In this document: positions 10,192-18,154 of the stretch, piece by piece
How positions within the stretch are numbered: the stretch's first letter is position 1
How the letters are laid out: each line of letters begins with the position of its first letter
From: Pseudofrankia saprophytica
Lineage (GTDB): Bacteria; Actinomycetota; Actinomycetes; Frankiales; Frankiaceae
NCBI RefSeq assembly: GCF_000235425.2
Contig: NZ_KI912266.1
Location: 5,776,166 to 5,840,165 of the forward strand
Length of the DNA: 64,000 bases
Direction: 5' to 3'
Made by a program: the position numbers and the translations under genes
Notes under the pieces: model-generated
What the model was told of the DNA's origin: nothing
Database searches by the model: none
Seen by the model: the letters and a program-made list of their open reading frames with translations, nothing else

Positions 10192-10698
10192 TCAGGGCGA
10201 GAGCGCGGGTTCGTCTGGGGTGGAGTGTTCGGGGAACGGGTCCTCGGCGAGGTGACCCAGGATCCGTTCGTTGAGGGCGGCGAGGATGTCGAGTTCGGCG
10301 GCGGTGAGCAGGCCGATGAAGTGCCGGCGGACGTTGCGCACGTGCTGGGGCGCGGCGTCCTCGATGGCGCGGCGTCCAGCGGGCAGGAGGCGGATCATGG
10401 AGCTGCGGGCATCGGCTGGGTTAGTTTCCCGGACGATGAACCCATGCTCCTGCATGCGCCGGGTCTGGTGGGAGAGGCGGCTCTTCTCCCACTGCAGCAG
10501 GGCGCACAGTTCCCGAGCGGGCAGGCTGCCCGTGGCGTGCTCCGAGAGCACAGCGAGGATTTCGTAGTCGGCCTCCGTCAGTCCGGAGTCCTCCAGCAGG
10601 TGCCGGCGCAGACGGACGGCGAGCTGGTGGTGCGCGTGCATGAAGGCCCGCCAGGCGCGGTCTTCACGGGGGCTGAGCCAGGTCGGTTCCGTCGGCAT
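10192..10698 (-). CDS. MarR-family transcriptional regulator
   Basis: The 168-residue winged-helix protein has the N-terminal dimer helix (WRAFMHAHHQLAVRLRRHLL), the DNA-binding domain (TEADYEILAVLSEHATG, LPARELCALLQWEKSRLSHQ, RMQEHGFIVRETNPADAR) and a C-terminal dimer helix. RETNPADARS is the wing with the family's D-x-R motif. It is divergent from the oxidoreductase at 10925. Two copies of a palindrome lie just upstream of its start, so it is probably autoregulated and represses the neighbours. Confidence 0.93.
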   Translation of the reverse strand: MPTEPTWLSPREDRAWRAFMHAHHQLAVRLRRHLLEDSGLTEADYEILAVLSEHATGSLPARELCALLQWEKSRLSHQTRRMQEHGFIVRETNPADARSSMIRLLPAGRRAIEDAAPQHVRNVRRHFIGLLTAAELDILAALNERILGHLAEDPFPEHSTPDEPALSP

Positions 10699-10716
10699 GC
10701 GGCGATATTACCTGCT

Positions 10717-10760
10717 GGTTGACTCGTCAACCAAGAGTCAATACGGTCGACGAGTCAACC
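10717..10760. promoter_or_regulatory. Two MarR-type operators
   Basis: Site 1 at 10717-10732 (ggttgactcgtcaacc) has 7-bp inverted arms around 2 bases. Site 2 at 10745-10760 (ggtcgacgagtcaacc) is the same sequence on the other strand with one change. Centres are 28 bp apart. They lie 19-62 bases upstream of the MarR start and are the natural candidates for its binding. Confidence 0.7.
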
Positions 10761-10924
10761 AAGATCTCGGCGCTCCGGGAAACACATCGTGAGCATCGTC
10801 GGCCTGCACAGCCAGAGCCACATCTCCATCGCATCCGGCGCGTGACGCCATCCGGCGGGGTCGTCCGCGCCGGGCACGCCCGGATCCCGGTTGCTCCCAC
10901 GCGCCCACTCAACAGGAGTGACCC

Positions 10925-11563
10925 ATGAAGTTTGGAATGATCGGCGCGGGAACGGTCTCGCGCGCCATCGCCGGCCACGTGGTCAAGGCCGGTCACGACG
11001 TGGTCTTCAGCAACAGTCGCGGTCCGGGCACCCTCGACGCCGTCGTCGACGCCTTCGGTCCCCGCGCGTCGGCCGGCACCGTCGCCGAGGCGGGAGCCGC
11101 GGACTTCGTCGTGCTCGCCGTGCGCTGGACACGGGTGCGCGACGCGGTAGGCAACCTGCCCACCCGCGACGGCCGGATCGTTATCGACGCCACGAACCAG
11201 TGGGCCAGCCTGACCCCCACCTTCGTCGCCGACCACCTCGAGATCGGAGGCAGCGAACTGGTCGCCTCACTGATCCCCGGCGCCCACGTCATCAAGGCCT
11301 TCGACAACATGTACGGCCCCTACATCGCCGCCGACCCCGTCACCGACGCCGGCCGCCGGATCCTCTTCTACGCCGGCGACGACGGGACCTCGAAGGATCT
11401 CTTCCGCTCCGTTGTCGAGGACTTCGGATTCGCGCCCGTCGACCTCGGCCCACTTGAGATGGGACGCCTGATGCAGGTGGACGGCGGACCGCTGAGCGGA
11501 CTGCACGCCGTCCGAGAAGACCGCCTCCCGCAGATGGTTGACGCATCATCTAACCAGCCGTAA
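10925..11563 (+). CDS. NADPH-dependent F420 reductase-like protein
   Basis: The 212-residue protein has MKFGMIGAGTVSRAIAGHVV (GxGxxS dinucleotide loop), NSRG after strand 2 (NADP phosphate pocket), FVVLAVRWTRV, IDATNQW and AHVIKAFDNMYG. This is the same family as the 6892 gene, with low sequence identity. AGGAG stands 6 bases before the ATG. It is divergent from the MarR gene and shares its operator region; a truncated YceI gene follows, so it is probably a MarR-regulated redox response gene. Confidence 0.85.
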   Translation: MKFGMIGAGTVSRAIAGHVVKAGHDVVFSNSRGPGTLDAVVDAFGPRASAGTVAEAGAADFVVLAVRWTRVRDAVGNLPTRDGRIVIDATNQWASLTPTFVADHLEIGGSELVASLIPGAHVIKAFDNMYGPYIAADPVTDAGRRILFYAGDDGTSKDLFRSVVEDFGFAPVDLGPLEMGRLMQVDGGPLSGLHAVREDRLPQMVDASSNQP

Positions 11564-11566
11564 GTT

Positions 11567-11581
11567 GGTTGAGCAATCAAC
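11567..11581. promoter_or_regulatory. Third MarR-like operator
   Basis: The sequence ggttgagcaatcaac just after the reductase stop keeps the GTTGA/TCAAC half-sites seen at 10717, with a 4-base centre. It lies 28 bases before the YceI-like start at 11609, suggesting that gene was a separate MarR target. Confidence 0.45.
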
Positions 11582-11608
11582 TGTCCACCCCACCGCGAGG
11601 AGCGGCAG

Positions 11609-11908
11609 ATGTCCGACACCGCCGAGGCCATTTCCGATCTCACCGGCGAGTACGTCATCGACCCGGCCCGCACTCGCATCGGCTTCGTGGCTCACGCCAT
11701 GGTGACGAAGGTCCGCGGCTCGTTCACCGAGTTCGCGGGCACGGTCCGCCTCGACGAGGAGATCCCGGCGAACTCGAGCGCGCAGATCGTGATCAAGGCG
11801 CACAGCATCGACACCGGCAACGCCGATGACCGTCATCCCCGGCCTCCCGACAGCCCAACCCGAGCAGATCACTCCGCTCTACTGGGAGCTACACACCACC
11901 GACCGTGA
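11609..11908 (+). pseudogene. Truncated YceI-family protein
   Basis: The first 70 residues are clearly YceI-like (LTGEYVIDPARTRIGFVAHA, MVTKVRGSFTEFAGTVRLDE, HSIDTGNAD), the start of the lipocalin-like isoprenoid-binding barrel. After NAD the frame turns to low-complexity sequence and stops at 11908, so over half of the barrel is missing. An overlapping frame from ATG 11826 gives TAQPEQITPLYWELHTTDRD, a second unrelated fragment joined here. An intact YceI gene lies at 12574. Confidence 0.75.
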
Positions 11909-12099
11909 CGAGGCCGAGCGCGTGAACGGCCTCTGACACCACACCAGCCACACGCGGCTCGCCGACGCCTGATCGCGCCGCAGCCCACGGGCCGCGGCGC
12001 GATCCGACGCGACGGCTCCCGCCTCGATGACCACTCGCACCGCGATGCGTCCTGACCGCGCTACGCGAGACCATCCGCAGGCGGCTCGCTGGCGGGTGC

Positions 12100-12474
12100 C
12101 TACAGTTCCACCGGCTCTGCCCGGCTACAGGGCGGGGCGTCGGCGGTGCCGGCGATCAGGTGTTCGGTCGCCCAGCGTTCGAGCTCCGCCAGCGCCGGGC
12201 GCAGCGCCTCCCCGCGGGCCGTGAGCCGGTAGCGGACACCGACCGGCGGGCCCTCGATCACCTCACGGGCCACCAGACCGGCCGCGACGAGTTCATTCAG
12301 CCGCCCCGACAACATCCGCTCACTGACACCGGGCACCAGCTTGGAGATCTCCGAGAAACGCGCCGGCCCAGCCAACAGCGTGCCGATGATCAGACCGCTC
12401 CACCGCTTCCCGAGCAACGCGAACACCGGCGTGAGCGCATGACAGCTCACCGCGTCCCGCTCGCCCGGCTCCAT
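12100..12474 (-). CDS. HxlR-family transcriptional regulator
   Basis: The 124-residue single winged-helix protein has the HxlR hallmarks CHALTPVFALLGKRWSGLII, ARFSEISKLVPGVSERMLSG, RLNELVAAGLVAREV and VRYRLTARGEALRP. The conserved N-terminal Cys of the redox/electrophile-sensing type is present (residue 11). It is divergent from the YceI gene at 12574, which it probably controls. The DNA between them is strikingly AT-rich around 12511-12547 (tatattttcagcggcaacta), a likely promoter/operator. Confidence 0.92.
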   Translation of the reverse strand: MEPGERDAVSCHALTPVFALLGKRWSGLIIGTLLAGPARFSEISKLVPGVSERMLSGRLNELVAAGLVAREVIEGPPVGVRYRLTARGEALRPALAELERWATEHLIAGTADAPPCSRAEPVEL

Positions 12475-12573
12475 CCACCGATGGTACTGACGGCCACCCC
12501 ACGCCTGCCTTTGCTATATTTTCAGCGGCAACTAACTTTTTGTAACCCCTGATGTTCTTCGAGGAAGGTCGCC

Positions 12574-13167
12574 ATGACGACTCCATCCGTGTCCAACCCC
12601 TCGGCGCCAGCACTCCCTGAAACGGGAAGCGGGCTACCGCTCGCTGCCGGCGTCTGGCCCATCGACCCCGCACACTCCGGTGTCTACTTCCAGGTCCGCC
12701 ACCTCGGCCTGACCAACGTCCGCGGCCGGTTCGACCTGTTCAACGGCACACTCACCATCGGCGAGACCCTCGCGGACGTCGCCATCGACGCCACGATCGA
12801 CATGGCCTCGGTCAACACCAACCAGCCCGACCGAGACGCCCACCTACGCTCCACCGACTTCTTCGACGTCGAACACCACCCAACCATGCATTACCGGTCA
12901 CTATCCGTCACCGAAGGCGAAGACGGCTACCAAGTCGCCGGCGAACTGACCATCAACGCGACCACACAGCCAGTCAGCCTGGCGGTCGAGTTCAACGGCG
13001 TCGACGTCCACCCCGCGGACGGCCGGACCAGAGCCGGGTTCGCCGCCACCACCGAGATCCGCCGCAGCGACTACGGCATCGACTTCAACATGCCCCTCGG
13101 CGCCGGCAAACTCGCCCTCGGCGACAAGATCAAAATCGAGCTCGACCTCCAGTTCATCGCCCCATGA
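12574..13167 (+). CDS. YceI-family lipocalin-like protein
   Basis: The 197-residue protein is full length for the YceI domain: WPIDPAHSGVYFQVRHLGLT, NVRGRFDLFNGTLTIGE, MASVNTNQPDRDAHLRSTDF, FDVEHHPTMHYRS and RSDYGIDFNMPLGAGKLALG. Members bind polyisoprenoid or amphiphilic molecules. There is no signal peptide, so it is cytoplasmic, as is usual in actinobacteria. Its stop overlaps the start of the PPOX gene (ATGA), indicating translational coupling. Regulation by the divergent HxlR protein is likely. Confidence 0.92.
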   Translation: MTTPSVSNPSAPALPETGSGLPLAAGVWPIDPAHSGVYFQVRHLGLTNVRGRFDLFNGTLTIGETLADVAIDATIDMASVNTNQPDRDAHLRSTDFFDVEHHPTMHYRSLSVTEGEDGYQVAGELTINATTQPVSLAVEFNGVDVHPADGRTRAGFAATTEIRRSDYGIDFNMPLGAGKLALGDKIKIELDLQFIAP

Positions 13168-13574
13168 CAACCCCGACACCCGCGCAGATCCCGGACTCAC
13201 ACCTGGACCTGCTCACCCAGCCCCTGACCGCGGTCCTGACCACCATCGGCACGGACGGCCGGCCGCAGTCGACCGCCGTCTAGTACCTCCTCGACGACTC
13301 GGCCCTGCGGACATCGATGGTCACCACCCGGCAGAAATACAAGAACCTCCTCCGCAACCCCGTCGCGGGCCTGTTCCTCCTCGACCCGGCCAACCCGTTC
13401 CGCACCCTGGAAATCCGCGCCGACGTCACCCTCACCCCCGACCCCGACCCCGACAAGGAACTACTCCCACTGTTCGCCAAGCACTACGGCGTCGACGAGT
13501 CGATGCTCGACCTCCCAGGCTCACAGCGAGTGACCGCGACCCTGGACCCCATCCGGATCGTCGCCAACGGCTGA
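13164..13574 (+). pseudogene. F420/FMN PPOX-class oxidoreductase with in-frame TAG
   Basis: ATG 13164 overlaps the YceI stop. The frame reads LLTQPLTAVLTTIGTDGRPQ, STAV, then TAG at 13281-13283, then YLLDDSALRTSMVTTRQKYK and on to a stop at 13572-13574. The family normally has Trp after STAV (split-barrel core), so one base change TGG to TAG explains it. All other codons are in frame. The 136-codon length is right for TIGR03618-like enzymes that use F420. Downstream re-initiation at 13317 would lack the first strands. Recently inactivated, or an assembly error. Confidence 0.8.
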
Positions 13575-13583
13575 CGGTCGCAC

Positions 13584-13620
13584 CCCCACGCCCGCCTCCA
13601 CCTTCAAGACGGGCGTGGGG
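13584..13620 (+). terminator. Hairpin terminator after YceI-PPOX unit
   Basis: An 11-bp perfect stem (ccccacgcccg / cgggcgtgggg) lies 10 bases after the PPOX stop. Confidence 0.6.
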
Positions 13621-13757
13621 CCCCCGGCCCCCGCCCACCCTGAAACGGCGGCTACCGCACGACGGACTCCGGCGACAGCACAAGACCTCCGGAACCGTCG
13701 CCGACCGCTTGCCTATTGACGCGCAAACCGGATCCCGCCGGGGCCGGCACGGTCCAT

Positions 13758-15181
13758 GGGACTGTCAAGTTAACGGTGTAACGGATTGTTATTGAGTTGC
13801 TACTTTCGGCCGGCGGTGAGGCGCCCGTCGAACGCGAGGTCGAAGGCGTTCAGCGGTGCCTTCCAGCGGATCATCCACTTTGCCCGGCCGCGTCCGGTGG
13901 GGTCGAGGCTGGTCACGGTGAGGTAGAGGTGCTTGAGTGCGGCCTGTTCGTTGGGGAAGTGGCCGCGGGCCTTGACGGAGCGGCGGAACCGGGAGTTCAG
14001 CGACTCGATCGCGTTGGTCGTGGCGATGACGGTCCGGATCTCGGCGTCGAAGCGCAGGAACGGGACGAACTCGGCCCAGGCGTTCTCCCAGAGCCGGATG
14101 ATCGCGGGGTATTTCTTCTCCCAGATCGCGGAGAAGTCGGCGAACCGGTCGAGCGCGGCCGCCTCGGTCGGGGCGGTGTAGACGGGCTTGAGGTCGCGGG
14201 CGAGTGCGGGCCAGTCCCTCTTGGACGCATATCTGAACGAGTTGCGGAGCAGGTGCACGATGCAGGTCTGGACGATGGTGTCGGGCCAAACCTGGGCGAC
14301 GGCGTCGGGTAGGCCGGTCAGGCCGTCGCAGACGAGGATGAGGACGTCGGCGACGCCGCGGTTCTTCAGGTCGGTCAGGACAAGCTGCCAGTGTTTGGCG
14401 CCTTCGCCGCCGGTGCCGGCCCAGAGGCCGAGGATGTCGCGTTCGCCGTCGGCGGTGACGCCGATCGCGGCGTAGATCGGCCGGTTCGCGACCTGCCCGT
14501 CGCGGATCTTCACCATGATGGCGTCGATGAACACGACGGCGTAGACGGCGTCCAGGGGGCGGGCGCGCCAGGCCTCCATGCCCTCGATGACCCTGTCGGT
14601 GATGTCCGAGACCTGCTGGCGCGACACGGTGGTGCCGTAGATCTCGGCGAGATGCGCCTGGACCTCGCCGGTCGTCAGTCCCTTCGCGACCAGCGAGACG
14701 ACGAGGTCCTCGACCCCGCCGAGGCGGCGTTGGCGCTTGGCGACGATCGTCGGGGTGAAGGTGCCGTCACGGTCACGGGGCACGTCGATCTCGACCGGTC
14801 CGATCTCGGTGACCACGGTCTTCGTTCGAGTGCCGTTACGGGAGTTCCCGCCGTCACGGCCGGCCGGGTCGTGGGCCTCGTAGCCCAGATGCGAGCTCAG
14901 CTCGGCGGCGAGGGCCTTCTCCAGGACCATCTTCGTCAGGGTGCCCAGCAGCCCGCCCGGCCCCGTCAGCGACAGCCCCTCAACCCGGGCCTTCTCCACG
15001 AGGCTCTGCGCGAGCGCCTCGTCCACGACCACGCCCGCCGGCGCCCCATCGCCATCCACCGGTCTGACCGGGATCGCCCCAGCCGCCGTGTCAGCCATCG
15101 TGTCGGTCATCTGGTGTCTCCTCTACCTGCACAGATGCACAGAGTGTCACAGGGGAGTTACACCGTTGTTCTTACAGGCCC
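13758..15181 (-). mobile_element. Complete IS256-type element with 8-bp target duplication
   Basis: Termini gggactgtcaagttaacgg (left) and the complement of the right end, gggcctgtaagaacaacgg, form imperfect inverted repeats of about 25 bp that share aacggtgtaac. The octamer cggtccat occurs at 13750-13757 and again at 15182-15189, immediately outside both ends. Length (1424 bp), one intact transposase and an 8-bp duplication all fit IS256. The preserved duplication shows simple insertion and relative youth. Confidence 0.9.
13800..15110 (-). CDS. IS256-family (mutator-type) transposase
   Basis: The 436-residue protein has the DDE residues in YAVVFIDAIMVKIRDG (D), LVCDGLTGLPDAVAQVWP (D) and TNAIESLNSRFRRSVKARG (E), with the conserved C/H motif TCIVHLLRNSF between them. 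The N-terminal part contains a region for DNA binding (LEKALAAELSSHLGYE, DVPRDRDGTFTP). It is full length and apparently intact, and should catalyse copy-out-paste-in transposition of its element. Confidence 0.95.
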   Translation of the reverse strand: MTDTMADTAAGAIPVRPVDGDGAPAGVVVDEALAQSLVEKARVEGLSLTGPGGLLGTLTKMVLEKALAAELSSHLGYEAHDPAGRDGGNSRNGTRTKTVVTEIGPVEIDVPRDRDGTFTPTIVAKRQRRLGGVEDLVVSLVAKGLTTGEVQAHLAEIYGTTVSRQQVSDITDRVIEGMEAWRARPLDAVYAVVFIDAIMVKIRDGQVANRPIYAAIGVTADGERDILGLWAGTGGEGAKHWQLVLTDLKNRGVADVLILVCDGLTGLPDAVAQVWPDTIVQTCIVHLLRNSFRYASKRDWPALARDLKPVYTAPTEAAALDRFADFSAIWEKKYPAIIRLWENAWAEFVPFLRFDAEIRTVIATTNAIESLNSRFRRSVKARGHFPNEQAALKHLYLTVTSLDPTGRGRAKWMIRWKAPLNAFDLAFDGRLTAGRK

Positions 15182-15218
15182 CGGTCCATCGGTTGCAGGC
15201 GGTGGACTAGGTGGATGG

Positions 15219-15368
15219 TCAGAAGGGGGTGTTGACCAGCCAGGTCGTCCAGTGCTGTCGCTCGCCGGCGACCTGGAGTCGGCGGTCGTCGCCGGGGATG
15301 CGGCGCATCACCGCGAGCAGTAGATCCGCGGCGGCACCGGACACCGTGACATCGCCGGTGCCGTGGCG
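15219..15368 (-). pseudogene. Maleylpyruvate isomerase-type C-terminal fragment
   Basis: Reading from 15368 to the stop at 15219: RHGTGDVTVSGAAADLLLAV, MRRIPGDDRRLQVAGERQHW, TTWLVNTPF. This is the end of the MDMPI C-terminal (SCP2-like) domain. It is cut precisely at the left end of the IS6 element. It is the complementary half of the fragment at 9469-9724 but in opposite orientation, so one original gene may have been split by an IS-linked inversion. Confidence 0.62.
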
Positions 15369-16192
15369 GGGACTGTTGCAGCTGGCCATCGCACTGATCC
15401 GCGCCGCGAGCCGGCATGATCGTGTGGTGGCTCAAGGTGTCGTGCGTCCGCTGGTCCCAGAGTCGGAGTTCGTCGGGTTCCGGTTCCCGCCCGAGGTGAT
15501 CACATTGGCGGTTCGCTGGTACTTGCGGTTCGCGTTGTCGTACCGGGACGTTGAGGAGCTGCTCGCGGAACGCGGCCTCGACATCGACCACGTCACGATC
15601 TTCCGGTGGGTGCAGCGGTTCACGCCGCTGCTGGTCGAGGCGGCCCGACCCTGCCGGCACCGCCCGGGTAGCAGGTGGTTCGTCGACGAGACGTACATCA
15701 AGATCGCCGGAAGGTGGAGGTACTTGTATCGCGCCGTTGACCAGCACGGCCAGGTCATCGACGTGCTCGCCAGCGAACGGCGCGACCAGCTCGCGGCCCG
15801 CCACTTCTTCCGCCAGGCCCTGGCCCACAGCCGCCGGCCGGTCGAGGTCACCACGGACAAGGCACCGATCTACCCCCGGGTTCTCGATGAGCTGCTGCCC
15901 GAGGCCTGCCACGTCGACGCACGCTGGGAGAACAACCGCATCGAGTCCGACCACAGCAGACCCAAAGCCCGGCTACGGCCGACGCGGGGCCTGAAACGGC
16001 TGCGCTCCGCTCAGACGATCAGCACCGGACATTCCTTGATCCAGAACATCCGCCGCGGCCACCATGAACTCGGAACCGACGTCGAACCCCGGCGCCGACT
16101 CGCCGCAGCGTTCACCGAGCTCTCCCACGCCATCTGATCACCAGGTCAGTATCGGCTCGGCATGCCCCGGCTCCTCACGATGCAACAGTCCC
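15369..16192 (+). mobile_element. IS6-family element
   Basis: The ends are gggactgttgca (15369-15380) and its exact complement tgcaacagtccc (16181-16192). The 824-bp length and single transposase fit IS6. The flanking octamers (ccgtggcg, gcccgaga) do not match, so no target duplication survives. This, and the truncated genes on both sides, suggests the element took part in a deletion or inversion. Confidence 0.85.
15424..16137 (+). CDS. IS6-family transposase
   Basis: About 237 residues from GTG 15424. The N-terminal HTH region reads FRFPPEVITLAVRWYLRFAL, SYRDVEELLAERGLDIDHVT and IFRWVQRFTP. DDE residues are in RWFVDETYIKIAGRW, VTTDKAPIYPRVLDELLP and NNRIESDHSRPKARL. Intact and probably active. 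Partial relatives are found at 18155, 18485 and 27243. The alternative start at 15427 is equally possible. Confidence 0.9.
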   Translation: MVAQGVVRPLVPESEFVGFRFPPEVITLAVRWYLRFALSYRDVEELLAERGLDIDHVTIFRWVQRFTPLLVEAARPCRHRPGSRWFVDETYIKIAGRWRYLYRAVDQHGQVIDVLASERRDQLAARHFFRQALAHSRRPVEVTTDKAPIYPRVLDELLPEACHVDARWENNRIESDHSRPKARLRPTRGLKRLRSAQTISTGHSLIQNIRRGHHELGTDVEPRRRLAAAFTELSHAI

Positions 16193-16370
16193 GCCCGAGA
16201 TGGCTGCCTCGCATGATCAGTGCCTGGATGGAGACGCCCCAGCGTGCCTTGAGCATCACGAAGTCACGCAGGGTGTATTCGTGGTCGGCCATCGCCCCGC
16301 GCATCCGATCTGCCCATATGATCATCGGCAGGTCGCGGTTGGTGCGACGACCGATCACGCGTGCCGGCAT
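16193..16370 (-). pseudogene. Gene fragment cut by IS6, possibly ImmA/IrrE-like C-terminus
   Basis: The minus frame gives ADRMRGAMADHEYTLRDFVM, LKARWGVSIQALIMRGSHLG and then enters the IS6 end. The LKxRWxVSxxALIxRxxxLG pattern resembles the C-terminal helices of ImmA/IrrE metallopeptidases. The zinc-binding HExxH part is not present upstream, so the identification is tentative. Confidence 0.4.
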
Positions 16371-16397
16371 CCCGATGTTGCCGGCGGCGACATCTCC

Positions 16398-16823
16398 TCA
16401 GTGGGTGTGCGCGATGAGGATGTCGCAAGGCGCGTGACGGGCGACGTCCGCTGCGATGCTGCCCAAGACTCGAGTGACGCCTTGGACGCGTTTGTTGCCA
16501 ACCACGATGATGCTCGCCCCGAGCTCTTCGGCGACACTGACGAGCACGTCAGCCGGCCTGCCGAACTCCGAGCGAGGAGTGGTCGGCAGGCCAGCGAGGT
16601 CGGCCGGGAGATCTTCGATCGCCTGCTCGGCCATCTTCAGCGCGACATCGCTCGCGGACAGGTCGAGTTCGTCGCCGGGCCGGCCGATCTGCAACCGGTC
16701 GGTTGAGCTGAAGGCGCTGACGACGATCAGCTCATGCCCGAGGGCGGAAGCGAGCACCGCCGCTCTAGCCGCGGCATTGCTCGCTGTGTCACTTCCATCG
16801 ACGCCGACAATGATCTTGCCCAT
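16398..16823 (-). CDS. Universal stress protein (UspA family)
   Basis: The 141-residue single Usp domain starts GKIIVGVDGSDTASNAAARA and ends with the ATP-binding segment VVGNKRVQGVTRVLGSIAAD, followed by HAPCDILIAH (the G-x2-G-x9-G-S pattern is present). ATP-binding Usp proteins modulate stress and dormancy responses in the cytoplasm. A MaoC fragment lies just upstream on the same strand. No operon partner is evident. Confidence 0.95.
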   Translation of the reverse strand: MGKIIVGVDGSDTASNAAARAAVLASALGHELIVVSAFSSTDRLQIGRPGDELDLSASDVALKMAEQAIEDLPADLAGLPTTPRSEFGRPADVLVSVAEELGASIIVVGNKRVQGVTRVLGSIAADVARHAPCDILIAHTH

Positions 16824-16833
16824 CTCACACCTC

Positions 16834-17000
16834 TCATGGCCTGCGCGGAAGCGCGACGGTAGCCGTGCCCGGCCTGACGTTCTGTCCGCGCTGGTTGGTT
16901 GCCCAGGTCTCGATTTCGACGACGTTATCGCCGCTCTGGTCGAGGTGCTTGCCGGTCACTCGTCCACTCGGCCGGACGACGTCAGAAAGGTAGACGTGGG
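16834..17000 (-). pseudogene. MaoC-like hot-dog dehydratase, C-terminal remnant
   Basis: The frame ending at 16834 reads SHVYLSDVVRPSGRVTGKHL, DQSGDNVVEIETWATNQRGQ, NVRPGTATVALPRRP. This is the last strands of a hot-dog fold of the MaoC/enoyl-CoA hydratase type. The catalytic D-x4-H part is missing, and upstream sequence is unrelated. It stops 11 bases before the Usp start. Confidence 0.6.
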
Positions 17001-17111
17001 AGCGATGGGAGTTGCCGGGTGGTGTCGACAGACGACTGTTTGCCGACACGATCAAGGGCAAATTTCATGATCTACACGGGGCCGACACTCCGTCCCAGCG
17101 GAATCGGAGGG

Positions 17112-17330
17112 TCACGCTCCGTGTCCATTGCCTGGTCCGTCGGGCTCTGATGGATGAGCGGTCACGGCAAGGGCGCGCGCGAGCGCGTCGATGAGGGCGA
17201 GGGTGGCGGCGCTCCATGCGGCGGTGAACAGGTCTGTGGTGTTGGCGAGGCCGATTGCGACGGAGGCGGCGCTGGCGATCCCAGCGAGCGCGGCGGCGAG
17301 CTGGTGGGGTGTCGGGTGTGGGGCGGACAT
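17112..17330 (-). CDS. Small hypothetical hydrophobic protein
   Basis: The 72-residue product has one long Ala/Leu-rich segment (LAAALAGIASAASVAIGLAN, then LFTAAWSAATLALIDALARA) that could form one or two membrane helices, and a charged tail. gaaggg lies 8 bases before the ATG. It is divergent from the sigma-like remnant. No family recognised; coding nature is likely but not certain. Confidence 0.45.
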   Translation of the reverse strand: MSAPHPTPHQLAAALAGIASAASVAIGLANTTDLFTAAWSAATLALIDALARALAVTAHPSEPDGPGNGHGA

Positions 17331-17533
17331 GGGTTGCGTCCCTTCTGCGGTGGTTGTCCGCCTGTCATAGGGGCGTGGGCAGGCTGTTCTCGCGCCGCTG
17401 CGGTGTGGGCAAGTTCTGCCGGGCGCTGTGTGAGATCGGGTGTCGCGATGGCCTACGACCTCGCGTCGGAACCATCGCGAGGGACGGGGTCTATGGATGC
17501 GTGGCGGAACAGCGCGACCTGCGGCGGGCAGCC

Positions 17534-17961
17534 GTGACGCGCCCCCCAGAACCGGCCGAGGAGGACGCTGTGTTGTACGGCCGGCTGGCCGAGGTTGGGT
17601 GCGCCGGTCCGGACTTTGATGCCGTCGCCGGCGCTTTAGTCCGCTACGCGTACACCGTGCTGTGTTCCTGGCTGGCCAGCGGCCACATCGTGGACGAGTG
17701 CCGGCGAGTGGGGGTTCGCCGTCTGGGCCGGCTCGGCTCTGGGGCGTTGGTTCTGACTCGGCACGATGTCGAGGACTTGGCGCAGGAGACGTTGCGGCGG
17801 GCCTTGGAACGGTTCGTCATCGACGGGCGGGCCGGCCAGGGTTGGTCGCCCGGCGGCGGGGCGGCGCTGAGTACCTATTTCGTACGCAGCTGCGTTCTGC
17901 GCTTCGGAGATGTGTATCGGGCGTGGGAGCGTGACGAGCGGCAGCCGAGGCCGAAGGGGGA
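17534..17961 (+). pseudogene. Sigma-70-like protein, truncated
   Basis: From GTG 17534 the protein carries ALVRYAYTVLCSWLASGHIV, then VLTRHDVEDLAQETLRRALE, FVIDGRAGQGWSP, LSTYFVRSCVLRFGDVYRAW. DxxQET(L)xRAL and STYFV resemble sigma region 2 of the divergent sigma-like proteins of filamentous actinobacteria. Region 4 is missing: at about 17961 the frame passes into a fragment of another gene. It is unlikely to act as a sigma factor in this form. Confidence 0.5.
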
Positions 17962-18141
17962 CCGTTCAGCATTCTACGGTTCCCCGAGACAGTCCTACCC
18001 GACGTGGTCTACCTGGAGTTCTTCGGAGGCTGCACCTACCTGGACCGGCGCGACGACGTCGACCGCTACACCCAAGCCTGGAACCAGCTGTGCATCGACA
18101 GCACGCCCCCATCCCAAACGGCCGACCTGCTAAAAAATTGA
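17962..18141 (+). pseudogene. DUF5753 (Scr1-type HTH regulator) C-terminal fragment
   Basis: In the frame from 17962: PFSILRFPETVLPDVVYLEF, FGGCTYLDRRDDVDRYTQAW, NQLCIDSTPPSQTADLLKN and stop 18139-18141. This is the end of the DUF5753 ligand-binding-like domain found behind XRE HTH domains in Scr1-like regulators/antitoxins. The HTH half is absent; the fragment is spliced behind the sigma-like remnant and ends 13 bases before an IS6 end. Confidence 0.65.
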
Positions 18142-18154
18142 TGACGACCTGGCC

